Below, in pieces: positions 1 to 6,285 of a DNA stretch of 6,470 bases (positions are counted from its first letter, which is position 1; each line of letters starts with the position of its first letter). A program made the position numbers and the translations under genes. The notes beneath the pieces were generated by a model that worked only from the letters and a program-made list of their open reading frames with translations, was not told the origin of the DNA and did no database searches. Source of the DNA: Chloroflexota bacterium (GTDB lineage Bacteria > Chloroflexota > Limnocylindria > Limnocylindrales > CSP1-4); contig JAJYDP010000289.1 in NCBI GenBank assembly GCA_021777365.1, positions 1-6,470 of the forward strand, in the 5' to 3' direction.

Positions 1-1038
1 GAGCCGCGGATCCACGGTGGAGCAGATCTCGGGGTTGCCCAGGCGTTCGCGGAGCCAGCAGCGCGGGTGGAAGTGGCAGCCCGAGGGCGGGTTGACCGGC
101 GAGGGCACGTCGCCCCGCAGGACGATCCGCCTTCGCGCGCGCGCGCGATCCACTTCCGGGACGGCCGACAGGAGCGCCACGGTGTAGGGATGGCGCGGAT
201 GCTCGTAGAGCTCCTCCACGGGCGCCAGCTCCACCATCCGGCCCAGGTACATCACCCCCACCCGGTCGCTGATGTACTGCACCACCGAGAGGTTGTGGGC
301 GATGAAGAGGTAGGTGAAGCCGAAGTCGCGGCGCAGGTCCAGGAGCAGGTTCAGGATCTGGGACTGGATGGAGACGTCGAGCGCGGAGACCGGCTCGTCG
401 CAGACGATGAAGTCGGGGCGCAGGGCGAGGGCCCGGGCGATCCCGATGCGCTGGCGCTGGCCCCCGCTGAACTCGTGGGGATAGCGGCGGGTGTAGTCCC
501 GGCGCAGGCCCACCGCCTCGAGGGAGTCCTCCACCCGCTTGGTGCGCTCCCGGCTGTCCTTCACCCCCTGGGCCAGCAGCCCCTCGCCGATGATGTCGAG
601 CACCGGCATGCGGGGGTTGAGCGAGCCATAGGGGTCCTGGAAGATCAGCTGCATGCGGCCGCGCATACGCTTGAGCTCGCGGCCCTGCAGCGCCAGCACG
701 TCCTGGCCGTCGAAGCGCACGCTGCCCGCGGTGGCGGTCTCCAGGCGGAGGACCGTCCGCCCGAGGGTGGTCTTGCCGCAGCCCGACTCTCCCACCAGGC
801 CGAGCGTCTCTCCGCGCCGGATGTCGAGGCTGACGCCGTCCACGGCGTACACGTTCCCGACCCGGCGGCGGAGGATCCCGCCGAGGACGGGGAAGTAGGT
901 CTTCAGGTCGTGGACCTCGAGGAGGACGTCCTCCCCGTCCGCGCCGCCCGCGGTCCCCGGGCCGCCAGGCGCACTGACGCCCCCATGGCCGCCCGTTCCC
1001 GCGGTCGCCGAACCGGCAGGGATCATCTCAGCGCTCAT
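1..1038 (-). CDS. dppF: Dpp/Opp-type ABC importer ATPase, DppF-like (3' end cut by window edge)
   Basis: This is the second of the paired cytoplasmic ATPases that power peptide import. I translated it by hand: 346 codons stay open from the ATG at 1038 to base 1, so the C-terminus lies outside the window. Visible motifs are Walker A GESGCGKT (residues 83-90), Q-loop Gln134 in IFQDP, signature SGGQR (191-195), Walker B IVCDE (211-215), D-loop SALD (218-221) and switch His248. The C-terminal oligopeptide-transporter extension includes RHPYT (282-286) and CHFHPRC (321-327), with a further Cys339. DppF proteins are usually about 320-350 residues, so probably only some 15-30 residues are missing. 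The start overlaps the preceding ATPase stop as ATGA, and only weak SD-like GGTGG/AAGGG lies upstream, so translational coupling is likely. Residues 1-37 are a Gly/Ala-rich extension before the first domain strand; Met5 is an alternative start. The family call is certain; the substrate is not. Confidence 0.95.
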   Translation of the reverse strand, partial: MSAEMIPAGSATAGTGGHGGVSAPGGPGTAGGADGEDVLLEVHDLKTYFPVLGGILRRRVGNVYAVDGVSLDIRRGETLGLVGESGCGKTTLGRTVLRLETATAGSVRFDGQDVLALQGRELKRMRGRMQLIFQDPYGSLNPRMPVLDIIGEGLLAQGVKDSRERTKRVEDSLEAVGLRRDYTRRYPHEFSGGQRQRIGIARALALRPDFIVCDEPVSALDVSIQSQILNLLLDLRRDFGFTYLFIAHNLSVVQYISDRVGVMYLGRMVELAPVEELYEHPRHPYTVALLSAVPEVDRARARRRIVLRGDVPSPVNPPSGCHFHPRCWLRERLGNPEICSTVDPRL

Positions 1039-2120
1039 CCGGCCACCGCACCCTTCACGGCCGCCGCGGCGGCCTGCTCGAACGCGGCGCGGTGCGGCGC
1101 GCCCTCCGGGGTGTGCAGGAAGCAGCGCACGGTGCGCCGGTCGCCGGGTGACGTCTCGAGCTGAGGCTCCTGCGAGCGGCACAGGTTCCAGGCATACGGG
1201 CATCGGGGCTCGAACTTGCAGCCCGGTGGCATGCGGAACGGGTTCGGCACCACGCCCTTGATCACCGACAGCTGCTGGCCGCGGCGCTGCTTCCCCGGGA
1301 TCGAGCTCAGCAGGCCCTGCGTGTAGGGATGCTTCGGATCGAGCAGCACCTGCTCCGCGGTCCCCTGCTCCACGATCCGGCCCGCGTACATGACCGCGAC
1401 GTGCTGGACCGTCTCGGCCACCACGCCCAGGTCGTGCGTGATCAGCAGGAGGGCGGTCCCGGTGCGGGCCTGGATCTCCTTGATCAGCTCCAGGATCTGG
1501 GCCTGGATCGTCACGTCCAGCGCGGTGGTCGGCTCGTCCGCGATGAGCAGCTTGGGGTTGCAGGAGAGCGCCATGGCGATCATGACGCGCTGCCGCATCC
1601 CGCCGCTCAGCTCGTGGGGGTACTGGCGCACGCGGCGCTCCGGAGCGGGGACCCCGACCAGCCGGAGCGCCTCGATGGCACGGTCCCGCGCCTCCGAGCC
1701 GCCGACGTGCTGGTGCAGCCGCACGGCCTCGGCGATCTGGTCGCCCACCGTGAAGACCGGGTTCAGGCTCGTCATCGGCTCCTGGAAGACCATCGCGATG
1801 TCGTTGCCACGGACGTCGTGGATCTCGCTGTCGCTCAGCTGCAGCAGGTCCCGTCCGTCGAACCAGATCTCGCCGTCCACGATCTTTCCGGGCGGGTTGT
1901 CGATGAGCCGCATGATGCTGAGCGCGGTGACGCTCTTGCCGCAGCCCGACTCCCCCACCAGCCCGAGCGTCTGGCCCCGGGCGAGGGAGAAGTCCACGCC
2001 GTCGACGGCCTTCACCTCGCCGTCCATCACGTGGAAGTACGTGCGGAGGCCGCGCACGTCCAGGAGGATGTCGCTCCCGCCGACGGGCGCCTCGGCCGCC
2101 AGCGTCGCCCGTCCGGTCAT
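1035..2120 (-). CDS. dppD: Dpp/Opp-type ABC importer ATPase, DppD-like
   Basis: This is the first of the two cytoplasmic ATPases; it hydrolyses ATP to drive the permease pair. The 361-residue protein is complete. It shows Walker A GESGCGKS (56-63), Q-loop Gln113 in VFQEP, signature LSGGMRQR (171-178), Walker B LLIADE (191-196), D-loop ALD (200-202) and switch His229 in ITHD. MTSLNP (116-121) and KHPYTQGL (263-270) are typical of peptide-importer ATPases. The C-terminal domain has four cysteines, C301-x5-C307-x6-C314-x18-C333. In DppD-type proteins this pattern has been linked to a [4Fe-4S] cluster. An Ala-rich tail follows Cys333 and makes it slightly longer than usual. The ATG overlaps the permease stop (ATGA, 2117-2120), and a GAGGG at 2128-2132 sits 7 bases upstream, which supports this start. 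The gene in turn overlaps the next ATPase by ATGA (1035-1038). All catalytic residues are present. Confidence 0.97.
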   Translation of the reverse strand: MTGRATLAAEAPVGGSDILLDVRGLRTYFHVMDGEVKAVDGVDFSLARGQTLGLVGESGCGKSVTALSIMRLIDNPPGKIVDGEIWFDGRDLLQLSDSEIHDVRGNDIAMVFQEPMTSLNPVFTVGDQIAEAVRLHQHVGGSEARDRAIEALRLVGVPAPERRVRQYPHELSGGMRQRVMIAMALSCNPKLLIADEPTTALDVTIQAQILELIKEIQARTGTALLLITHDLGVVAETVQHVAVMYAGRIVEQGTAEQVLLDPKHPYTQGLLSSIPGKQRRGQQLSVIKGVVPNPFRMPPGCKFEPRCPYAWNLCRSQEPQLETSPGDRRTVRCFLHTPEGAPHRAAFEQAAAAAVKGAVAG

Positions 2121-3079
2121 TCCTTGGCCCTCGGATCGAGCGCGTCGCGCAGGCCGTCACCCATGAAGCTGATCCCCAGGACCGTCACCACGATGGCGAG
2201 CCCCGGGAAGAGCGGCCACCACCAGTTGCCCAGCGAGATGAAGTTCAGGGAGTTGGACAGCACGTTGCCCCAGGTGGGCTGCGTCACGTCGACACCGAAC
2301 CCGAGGAAGCTGACGAACGCCTCGCTGATGATCACCGAGACCACGCTGAGCGTGGCCGCCACGATGATCGGGCTCATCGCGTTGGGCAGGATGTGCCGGA
2401 AGATGATCCGGGCGTCCCCCACCCCGGCGGCGTGCGCGGCGTCCACGTAGTCCTCGCCCCGCAGCGAGAGGAAGAGGCTGCGCACCAGCCTCGAGATCCC
2501 CGGCCAGCTGAAGATCGCGAAGATCAGCATGATCAGGTACCAGCTGCCGCTGCCCAGGAACTTCGAGACCACCAGGATGACGAAGAGGAGCGGCAGGCTG
2601 AGCATGATGTCGACGATGCGCATCAGGATGTTGTCGACCCAGCCGCCGAAGTAGCCCGCCACCCCGCCCACGATGGCGCCTAGCGTGGCGCCAACCATCG
2701 ACGCGCCGACGCCGATCAGGAGCGACAGCCGGGCGCCATTCACCACGAGGGTCAGCACGTCGCGCTGAAGGCCACCCGTCTCGCCGAACGGATGCGCCAG
2801 CGACGGGGGACGCCCCGCGTAGACGACCTTGTCAGGGGTGGGGATGACGTAGAAGTTGTACGGAAGCAGGATCGGCCCGACGATCGCGACGGCGCACATC
2901 CCCAGGAAGAGGACCGCGCCGACCATGGCGAGGCGGTGCCGCTTGAACCGCCGCCAGGCCAGCTGCCACTGGCTGAGGGACTGGAGCTGGACCTCGAAGT
3001 CGGGGCGCTCGAGCTGGATCGCCTCCAGCTCGGCCGGGGTGAGCTCTCGCACGATGGGGGTGCTCTCGGTGTCGGACAT
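2117..3079 (-). CDS. dppC: Dpp/Opp-type ABC importer permease, DppC-like
   Basis: This is one of two inner-membrane permease subunits that form the translocation channel. The 320-residue protein has a cytoplasmic N-terminus of about 48 residues ending in a [11 protein letters not shown] segment typical of OppC_N. Hydrophobic segments follow at roughly 50-73, 116-143, 150-172, 179-195, 236-260 and 288-308. The EAA loop that docks on the ATPases is at 209-233 ([11 protein letters not shown], then RHILPN). The family motif GTDxxGRD ahead of the second membrane segment reads GETGGLQRD (99-107), so the usual Gly before Arg-Asp is Gln. The start has an SD-like AGGCGG at 3088-3093, 8 bases upstream and overlapping the stop of the preceding permease; 12 bases separate the two genes. 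The stop overlaps the next gene as ATGA. DppC, OppC and NikC cannot be told apart from sequence alone. Confidence 0.96.
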   Translation of the reverse strand: MSDTESTPIVRELTPAELEAIQLERPDFEVQLQSLSQWQLAWRRFKRHRLAMVGAVLFLGMCAVAIVGPILLPYNFYVIPTPDKVVYAGRPPSLAHPFGETGGLQRDVLTLVVNGARLSLLIGVGASMVGATLGAIVGGVAGYFGGWVDNILMRIVDIMLSLPLLFVILVVSKFLGSGSWYLIMLIFAIFSWPGISRLVRSLFLSLRGEDYVDAAHAAGVGDARIIFRHILPNAMSPIIVAATLSVVSVIISEAFVSFLGFGVDVTQPTWGNVLSNSLNFISLGNWWWPLFPGLAIVVTVLGISFMGDGLRDALDPRAKE

Positions 3080-3091
3080 GGGTCGGTCCGC

Positions 3092-4189
3092 CTAGTCGAA
3101 CTTCACGCGCGGATCGACGATCGCGTACGTCAGGTCCGCGGCCAGGTTGGCGAAGACGGTCACCACCGCCGTGACCGACAGGAGCCCCATGAGCACGGGG
3201 TAGTCGAAGTTGGCGGTGGACTGGATGAACTGGGCGCCCATCCCCGGCCAGCCGAAGATGGACTCCGTCACGAAGGCGCCCGTGAAGAGGAACGGGATCT
3301 CCAGGCCGAGGTTGGTGATCACCGGCAGCAGCGCGTTGCGCAGGGCGTGCCGGAAGACCACGCCGCGCTCGGGGACGCCCTTGGCGCGCGCGGTCCGGAT
3401 GTAGTCCTGGTTCAGCGAGTCCAGCATGCTCGAACGCACGAACCTGGAGTCGTACGCGATGCTGACGGCGACCAGCGTGATCACCGGCAGGATCATGTGC
3501 ATGCCGAGGTCGCTGAGCGCGGTCAGCGGCTGCGCGCCGAAGAACGCCCAGTAGTCCGGGGTCCCGAACGGCGGCACCGTGCGCGTGGTCCACATCCCGC
3601 CGGCCGGGAACCAGTGGAGGCCACCGGCGAAGATGGTGATCAGCATGATCCCGAGCCAGAACGTCGGGAACGCGAGGCCGATGTAGTTGAAGATGGTGAG
3701 CGCGGAGTCGAAGAAGCTGTAGCGTTTGACCGCGGCATAGACGCCGCTGATCAGGGCGAGGATCACCCAGATCACCCACGCCGTCCCGGCCAGGATCAGC
3801 GTCGCCGGGAGCCGGTCGGCGATGATCGCCGCCACGGGGCGCCCGTCGGTGGTGGAGAAGCCGAGGTCCCCGTGCAGGATCCCGTTGTCTCCGCCCGGAA
3901 GGTCGATCTTCACGCCGGCCAGCTCGATGGTCCCGCCGGGCAGCGCGTTGATCAGGAACGGCTTGTCGCCGCACACGCCCAGCCACCTGCAGTACTGCAC
4001 CGGGATCGGCTGGTCCAGCCCCCACCGGTGCCGGAACGCCGCGATCTGCTCCGCGGTGATGCGCGGGTTCTGGGCGAAGCGGGCCTCCGGCCCCCCGGGC
4101 GCGATCAGCAGGATCGAGTAGATCACGATCGAGATGCCGATCAGGACCGGGATCGCCTGGAGGATCCGCCGGACCGCGTACTTGAGCAC
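3092..4189 (-). CDS. dppB: Dpp/Opp-type ABC importer permease, DppB-like, with extracytoplasmic insertion
   Basis: This is the partner permease of the importer. Its N-terminus is characteristic (KYAVRRILQAIPVLIGIS, 3-20), with the first membrane segment at about 10-30. Further hydrophobic segments lie at about 130-153, 163-190, 230-247, 286-306 and 334-355. The EAA loop is QDYIRTARAKG (261-271) followed by FRHALRNALLPV (279-290), a near-perfect family match. At 365 residues it is longer than the usual 305-340. The extra length lies in the extracytoplasmic region after the first membrane segment: about 34 residues (72-105) separate RWLG from HGDLG, where classical DppB has only a few. The insert has two LPGG motifs, and Cys67 and Cys73 flank its start. 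The start codon is GTG, preceded 7 bases upstream by a weak SD-like AGGCAGG (4197-4203); the conserved N-terminus supports it. The stop is TAG. It follows a hairpin-bearing gap after the binding-protein gene. Confidence 0.96.
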   Translation of the reverse strand: MLKYAVRRILQAIPVLIGISIVIYSILLIAPGGPEARFAQNPRITAEQIAAFRHRWGLDQPIPVQYCRWLGVCGDKPFLINALPGGTIELAGVKIDLPGGDNGILHGDLGFSTTDGRPVAAIIADRLPATLILAGTAWVIWVILALISGVYAAVKRYSFFDSALTIFNYIGLAFPTFWLGIMLITIFAGGLHWFPAGGMWTTRTVPPFGTPDYWAFFGAQPLTALSDLGMHMILPVITLVAVSIAYDSRFVRSSMLDSLNQDYIRTARAKGVPERGVVFRHALRNALLPVITNLGLEIPFLFTGAFVTESIFGWPGMGAQFIQSTANFDYPVLMGLLSVTAVVTVFANLAADLTYAIVDPRVKFD

Positions 4190-4323
4190 TGGGTCGCCTG
4201 CCTGTGTCTGTCTGCGTGAAAGGGCTGCCTGCCTGAGAACGGGAAGGCTGCGGGACCAGGTGCGGGACCCGCAGCCTTCCGCCGGATACGGTCTGGGCCG
4301 AGCGCCCTACGGCGCGCTTGGCG
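4190..4323 (-). other. Intercistronic gap between binding protein and permease genes
   Basis: This is the only sizeable gap inside the operon (134 bases). It contains a strong inverted repeat (4242-4280, listed separately). A shorter hairpin, GCGCC/GGCGC with a 4-base loop (4302-4315), lies just past the binding-protein stop. A 9-base direct repeat CAGGCAGGC occurs at 4227-4235 and 4196-4204, and the second copy overlaps the likely ribosome binding site of the permease gene. I see no convincing -35/-10 pair and no coding potential. Confidence 0.85.
4242..4280 (-). terminator. Perfect 13-bp intercistronic stem-loop (attenuating terminator or mRNA stabiliser)
   Basis: Bases 4242-4254 (GGAAGGCTGCGGG) are the exact reverse complement of 4268-4280, with a 13-base loop between. 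The stem is very GC-rich and should be highly stable in RNA. On the transcribed strand the bases after it read CGTTCTCAGG, so there is no run of U as in a classical intrinsic terminator. Its place between a binding-protein gene and its permease gene matches the known use of such hairpins in ABC-importer operons: protecting the upstream message, or cutting read-through so that the binding protein is made in excess. The structure is seen directly; the role is inferred. Confidence 0.6.
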
Positions 4324-6129
4324 CTACTCGATCCACCAGTCGCCGATGTTCCACTCCGAGGTGTACTGCGTGGCGTTCACCACGAAGTTGTGGACCTTCG
4401 GGCTGACCAGCCACAGCTCCCGCCAGTTGAAGAGCGGGATCTCGATCACGTTCTGGTAGTAGAGGTCCTGGAACGTGCCCATGGCCTGCTTGATCACGGT
4501 CGGATCGACCGACGTGCGGATCGCGTCGTAGGCCTGGTCCACGGCCGGGATGTTGGTGCGGGTGGTGTTCTGGCCGCTGTGCGGCGGGTTGTCCGGGATC
4601 CCGGCCGAGTGGTACACGTTGTACGAGATCAGCGGGTCCGGGCTGTACGACCAGGCGAACTCGGCCAGGTCATAGTTGCCGCGCTGCAGGTTGCACGGCG
4701 TGTCCGCGGAGACTTCGTTCCAGCTGCCGAACAGGTCGGGGACTGCCGGGACCGGCTTGACGGTCACCTTGATCCCGATCTGCTGCAGCCACGAGGCCAC
4801 CAGCGTCAGGGTGTCGATGCGCGACTGCTTCTGCGTGGTGCAGGCCGTCAGCGCGAGCTGGACGCCGTTCTTCGCGCGGATCCCGTCCGAGCCCTTGGCC
4901 CAGCCGGCCTGGTCGAGGATCTGGTTCGCCTGCGCGAAGTCCTGCGTGGTGGCGGGCTCCTCCTTGTAGTACCAGAGGAGCGGCGACAGGAAGTTGTACG
5001 ACGGCTTCACGGTGCCGCCGAGGATCCGGTCCGTGATCTGGCTCTTGTCGTAGGCAAGTCGGATCGCCTGCTTGATCGGCAGCACGTCCGCCTGTCCGAA
5101 CTTCTTGGCCAGCGAGGCGTTGTTCAGCTGGTTCAGCTCGTACGTCAGGGCGTCCGAGATCTTGGCCTGGTCACCCAGGTCCTGGACCTTCGGGATGGAG
5201 CCCTGGTCGAGGTCGAAGGCGACGTCGTACTCGCCGGCGCGGTAGCCCGCGATCATCGCGTCGATCGCGTCCACGTAGTACTTGTAGATGACCTTGTCCA
5301 GGTACGGCGCGTGGCCGCTGATGGTCTGCCAGTTGGGGTTGGGCGCGTAGGTGATCTGCGCGTTGGTCTTGACTTCGGTCGGCATGTACGGGCCGCTGTA
5401 GACGCCGGCCGTGACGTTGTCGAACGAGTACAGCTTCTTCGGCGCGTCCGCCACCGAGACCGTGCTGATGTAGTGGGCCGGGAGGACCGGGTCGATCAGG
5501 CCCAGGTACCCCTCGTAGACCTGGTTGAAGTGGATGGTGCAGGTCGTGGTTCCGGCGCCGTCGATGCCGGTGATGTTCTCCCAGCCGATGGTGCCGCCGG
5601 TCAGGCCGACCTGGTCCTTGTCCATGATCCACTTCCAGGTGGCGATCACGTCATCGCACGTGATCGGCTGGCCGTCGGACCACTTCATGCCGTCCTTCAT
5701 GTTGACGGTCACGTCCATCTTGCCGCCGTTGACCACGACCTCGCCGTTCGAGGTGGTGGGGACGTCCTTGGTCAGCTGGGGGTACCAGCCGAAGTCCGGC
5801 CCGATCCGCCAGAGCCCGTCGAACGCCGGGTAGAGCGCCTCGAACGAGGTCACGGCCTGGGTGTAGTAGGCCAGCAGGCTGTCCGGGAACTGCCAGTCCG
5901 CCATGATGATCGTGCCGCCCGTCTTGGCCGCGGGCTCCGGCGTGGGCAGCTTGGACAGCAGGCTGACCGCGGCCGGTGCCGACGCAGCCGGCGTCGCCGC
6001 TGCCTGGCTCGCGGCCGCCTGGCTCGCCGTGGCCGCCGTGGGTGCCTGCGTTGCCGCGCCACTGCACGCGCCGGCCACGATGCCGGCCGCCGCGGCGAGC
6101 GCGAGCAGGCGTCGAGTCACGGGACTCAT
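4324..6129 (-). CDS. Peptide ABC importer substrate-binding lipoprotein (SBP family 5)
   Basis: This extracytoplasmic receptor captures the substrate and delivers it to the permeases. The 601-residue protein begins with a lipoprotein signal: MSPVTRR, a hydrophobic stretch (8-19) and lipobox VAGAC with the lipid-anchored Cys22. An Ala/Ser/Gln/Thr-rich tether (23-58) includes an ASQAA tandem repeat. The SBP_bac_5 fold covers about 70-590. Its hallmarks are MKWSDGQPITCDDV (148-161; the usual form is TADDV), AIRLAYDKSQI (355-365), ANQILDQAGW (401-410) and DGIRAKNG (415-422). There are four cysteines in the mature domain (158, 197, 430, 479), so disulfides are possible. The start was chosen at 6129 because GGAGGAG lies 8 bases upstream and the signal peptide begins there. 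The frame stays open to a GTG at 6225, but this would put 32 Arg/Gly-rich residues before the signal. Substrate class (peptide, nickel, sugar) cannot be read from sequence. Confidence 0.95.
   Translation of the reverse strand: MSPVTRRLLALAAAAGIVAGACSGAATQAPTAATASQAAASQAAATPAASAPAAVSLLSKLPTPEPAAKTGGTIIMADWQFPDSLLAYYTQAVTSFEALYPAFDGLWRIGPDFGWYPQLTKDVPTTSNGEVVVNGGKMDVTVNMKDGMKWSDGQPITCDDVIATWKWIMDKDQVGLTGGTIGWENITGIDGAGTTTCTIHFNQVYEGYLGLIDPVLPAHYISTVSVADAPKKLYSFDNVTAGVYSGPYMPTEVKTNAQITYAPNPNWQTISGHAPYLDKVIYKYYVDAIDAMIAGYRAGEYDVAFDLDQGSIPKVQDLGDQAKISDALTYELNQLNNASLAKKFGQADVLPIKQAIRLAYDKSQITDRILGGTVKPSYNFLSPLLWYYKEEPATTQDFAQANQILDQAGWAKGSDGIRAKNGVQLALTACTTQKQSRIDTLTLVASWLQQIGIKVTVKPVPAVPDLFGSWNEVSADTPCNLQRGNYDLAEFAWSYSPDPLISYNVYHSAGIPDNPPHSGQNTTRTNIPAVDQAYDAIRTSVDPTVIKQAMGTFQDLYYQNVIEIPLFNWRELWLVSPKVHNFVVNATQYTSEWNIGDWWIE
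6001..6027 (-). repeat. 15-base tandem repeat in the lipoprotein linker
   Basis: The 11-mer GCCTGGCTCGC (plus strand) occurs at 6002-6012 and again at 6017-6027, a 15-base period. It encodes the ASQAA ASQAA repeat of the low-complexity tether just after the lipid-anchored cysteine. Such tethers vary in length between close relatives, and slippage on repeats like this is a plausible cause. Confidence 0.7.
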
Positions 6130-6248
6130 CGAATGGGCTCCTCCCTCTGTTCCGGCCCTGGGGCTTCGGGCCGCTCCTCCCCCGCGCACGTTCCGTCCGA
6201 GAGGCGGATTGGGCATCCGCCGCACGGCTCCCCACGGGGGCGCGGTGG
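6130..6248 (-). promoter_or_regulatory. Predicted 5' leader of the operon with three short hairpins
   Basis: If transcription begins 6-8 bases past the -10 box, the leader is about 119 bases. It can form three local hairpins: CCCC/GGGG with a 3-base loop (6230-6240), GGCGGAT/ATCCGCC with a 5-base loop (6203-6221), and a 6-bp stem with a 9-base loop (6153-6173) ending 8 bases before the Shine-Dalgarno sequence. I do not recognise a known riboswitch or T-box, and there is no clear leader peptide. Confidence 0.4.
6138..6144 (-). promoter_or_regulatory. Ribosome binding site of the substrate-binding protein
   Basis: The transcribed strand reads GAGGGAGGAGCCCATTCG immediately before the ATG. GGAGGAG is a strong Shine-Dalgarno match with an 8-base spacer. 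It fixes the start at 6129, where the lipoprotein signal begins. A second GGAGGAG at 6174-6180 has no start codon at a useful distance. Confidence 0.85.
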
Positions 6249-6254
6249 CATCGG

Positions 6255-6285
6255 ATTATAGGTAGCGCCGTTCCGCGCCTGTCAA
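6255..6285 (-). promoter_or_regulatory. Sigma70-type promoter, consensus hexamers
   Basis: The minus strand carries TTGACA (6280-6285) and TATAAT (6255-6260), both exact matches to the housekeeping consensus, separated by 19 bases (the optimum is 17). The start of transcription should be near 6248. The hexamers stand out in otherwise very GC-rich DNA, and they lie upstream of the first gene of the operon in the correct orientation. The long spacer would lower basal strength and could make the promoter depend on an activator or on DNA topology. Confidence 0.8.

Noticed and set aside
134..147. Alternating CG run, possible simple repeat or Z-DNA element
   Set aside because: It lies inside the DppF-like coding region and simply encodes an Arg-Ala-Arg stretch with GC-rich codons.
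67..1164. A plus-strand open frame opposite the DppF-like ATPase
   Set aside because: It is a shadow of the ATPase gene, whose Walker A, signature, Walker B and switch residues are all visible on the minus strand.
2832..4025. A second minus-strand frame of 397 codons overlapping both permeases
   Set aside because: It is out of frame with the real genes, Arg/Pro/Gly-rich and without hydrophobic segments, as expected of a shifted frame in GC-rich DNA.
2792..4219. A 475-codon plus-strand open frame across both permease genes
   Set aside because: It is antisense to two convincing permeases, has an Arg/Asp/Glu/His-rich composition without membrane or domain features, and has no family resemblance.
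4242..4280. Full rho-independent terminator ending the transcript after the binding-protein gene
   Set aside because: The stem is strong but no U run follows, and the downstream permease and ATPase genes have no visible promoter of their own, so complete termination is unlikely.
6130..6225. Longer form of the binding protein starting at the GTG at 6225
   Set aside because: It would add 32 Arg/Gly/Pro-rich residues before a well-formed lipoprotein signal peptide, and the strong Shine-Dalgarno sequence serves the ATG at 6129 instead.
4318..6261. A 647-codon plus-strand open frame covering the whole binding-protein gene
   Set aside because: It is exactly antisense to a clear SBP family-5 gene. 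Its product is dominated by Val, Arg, Asp, Leu and Gly with no recognisable domain. In GC-rich DNA the antisense frame opposite a real gene often lacks stops.
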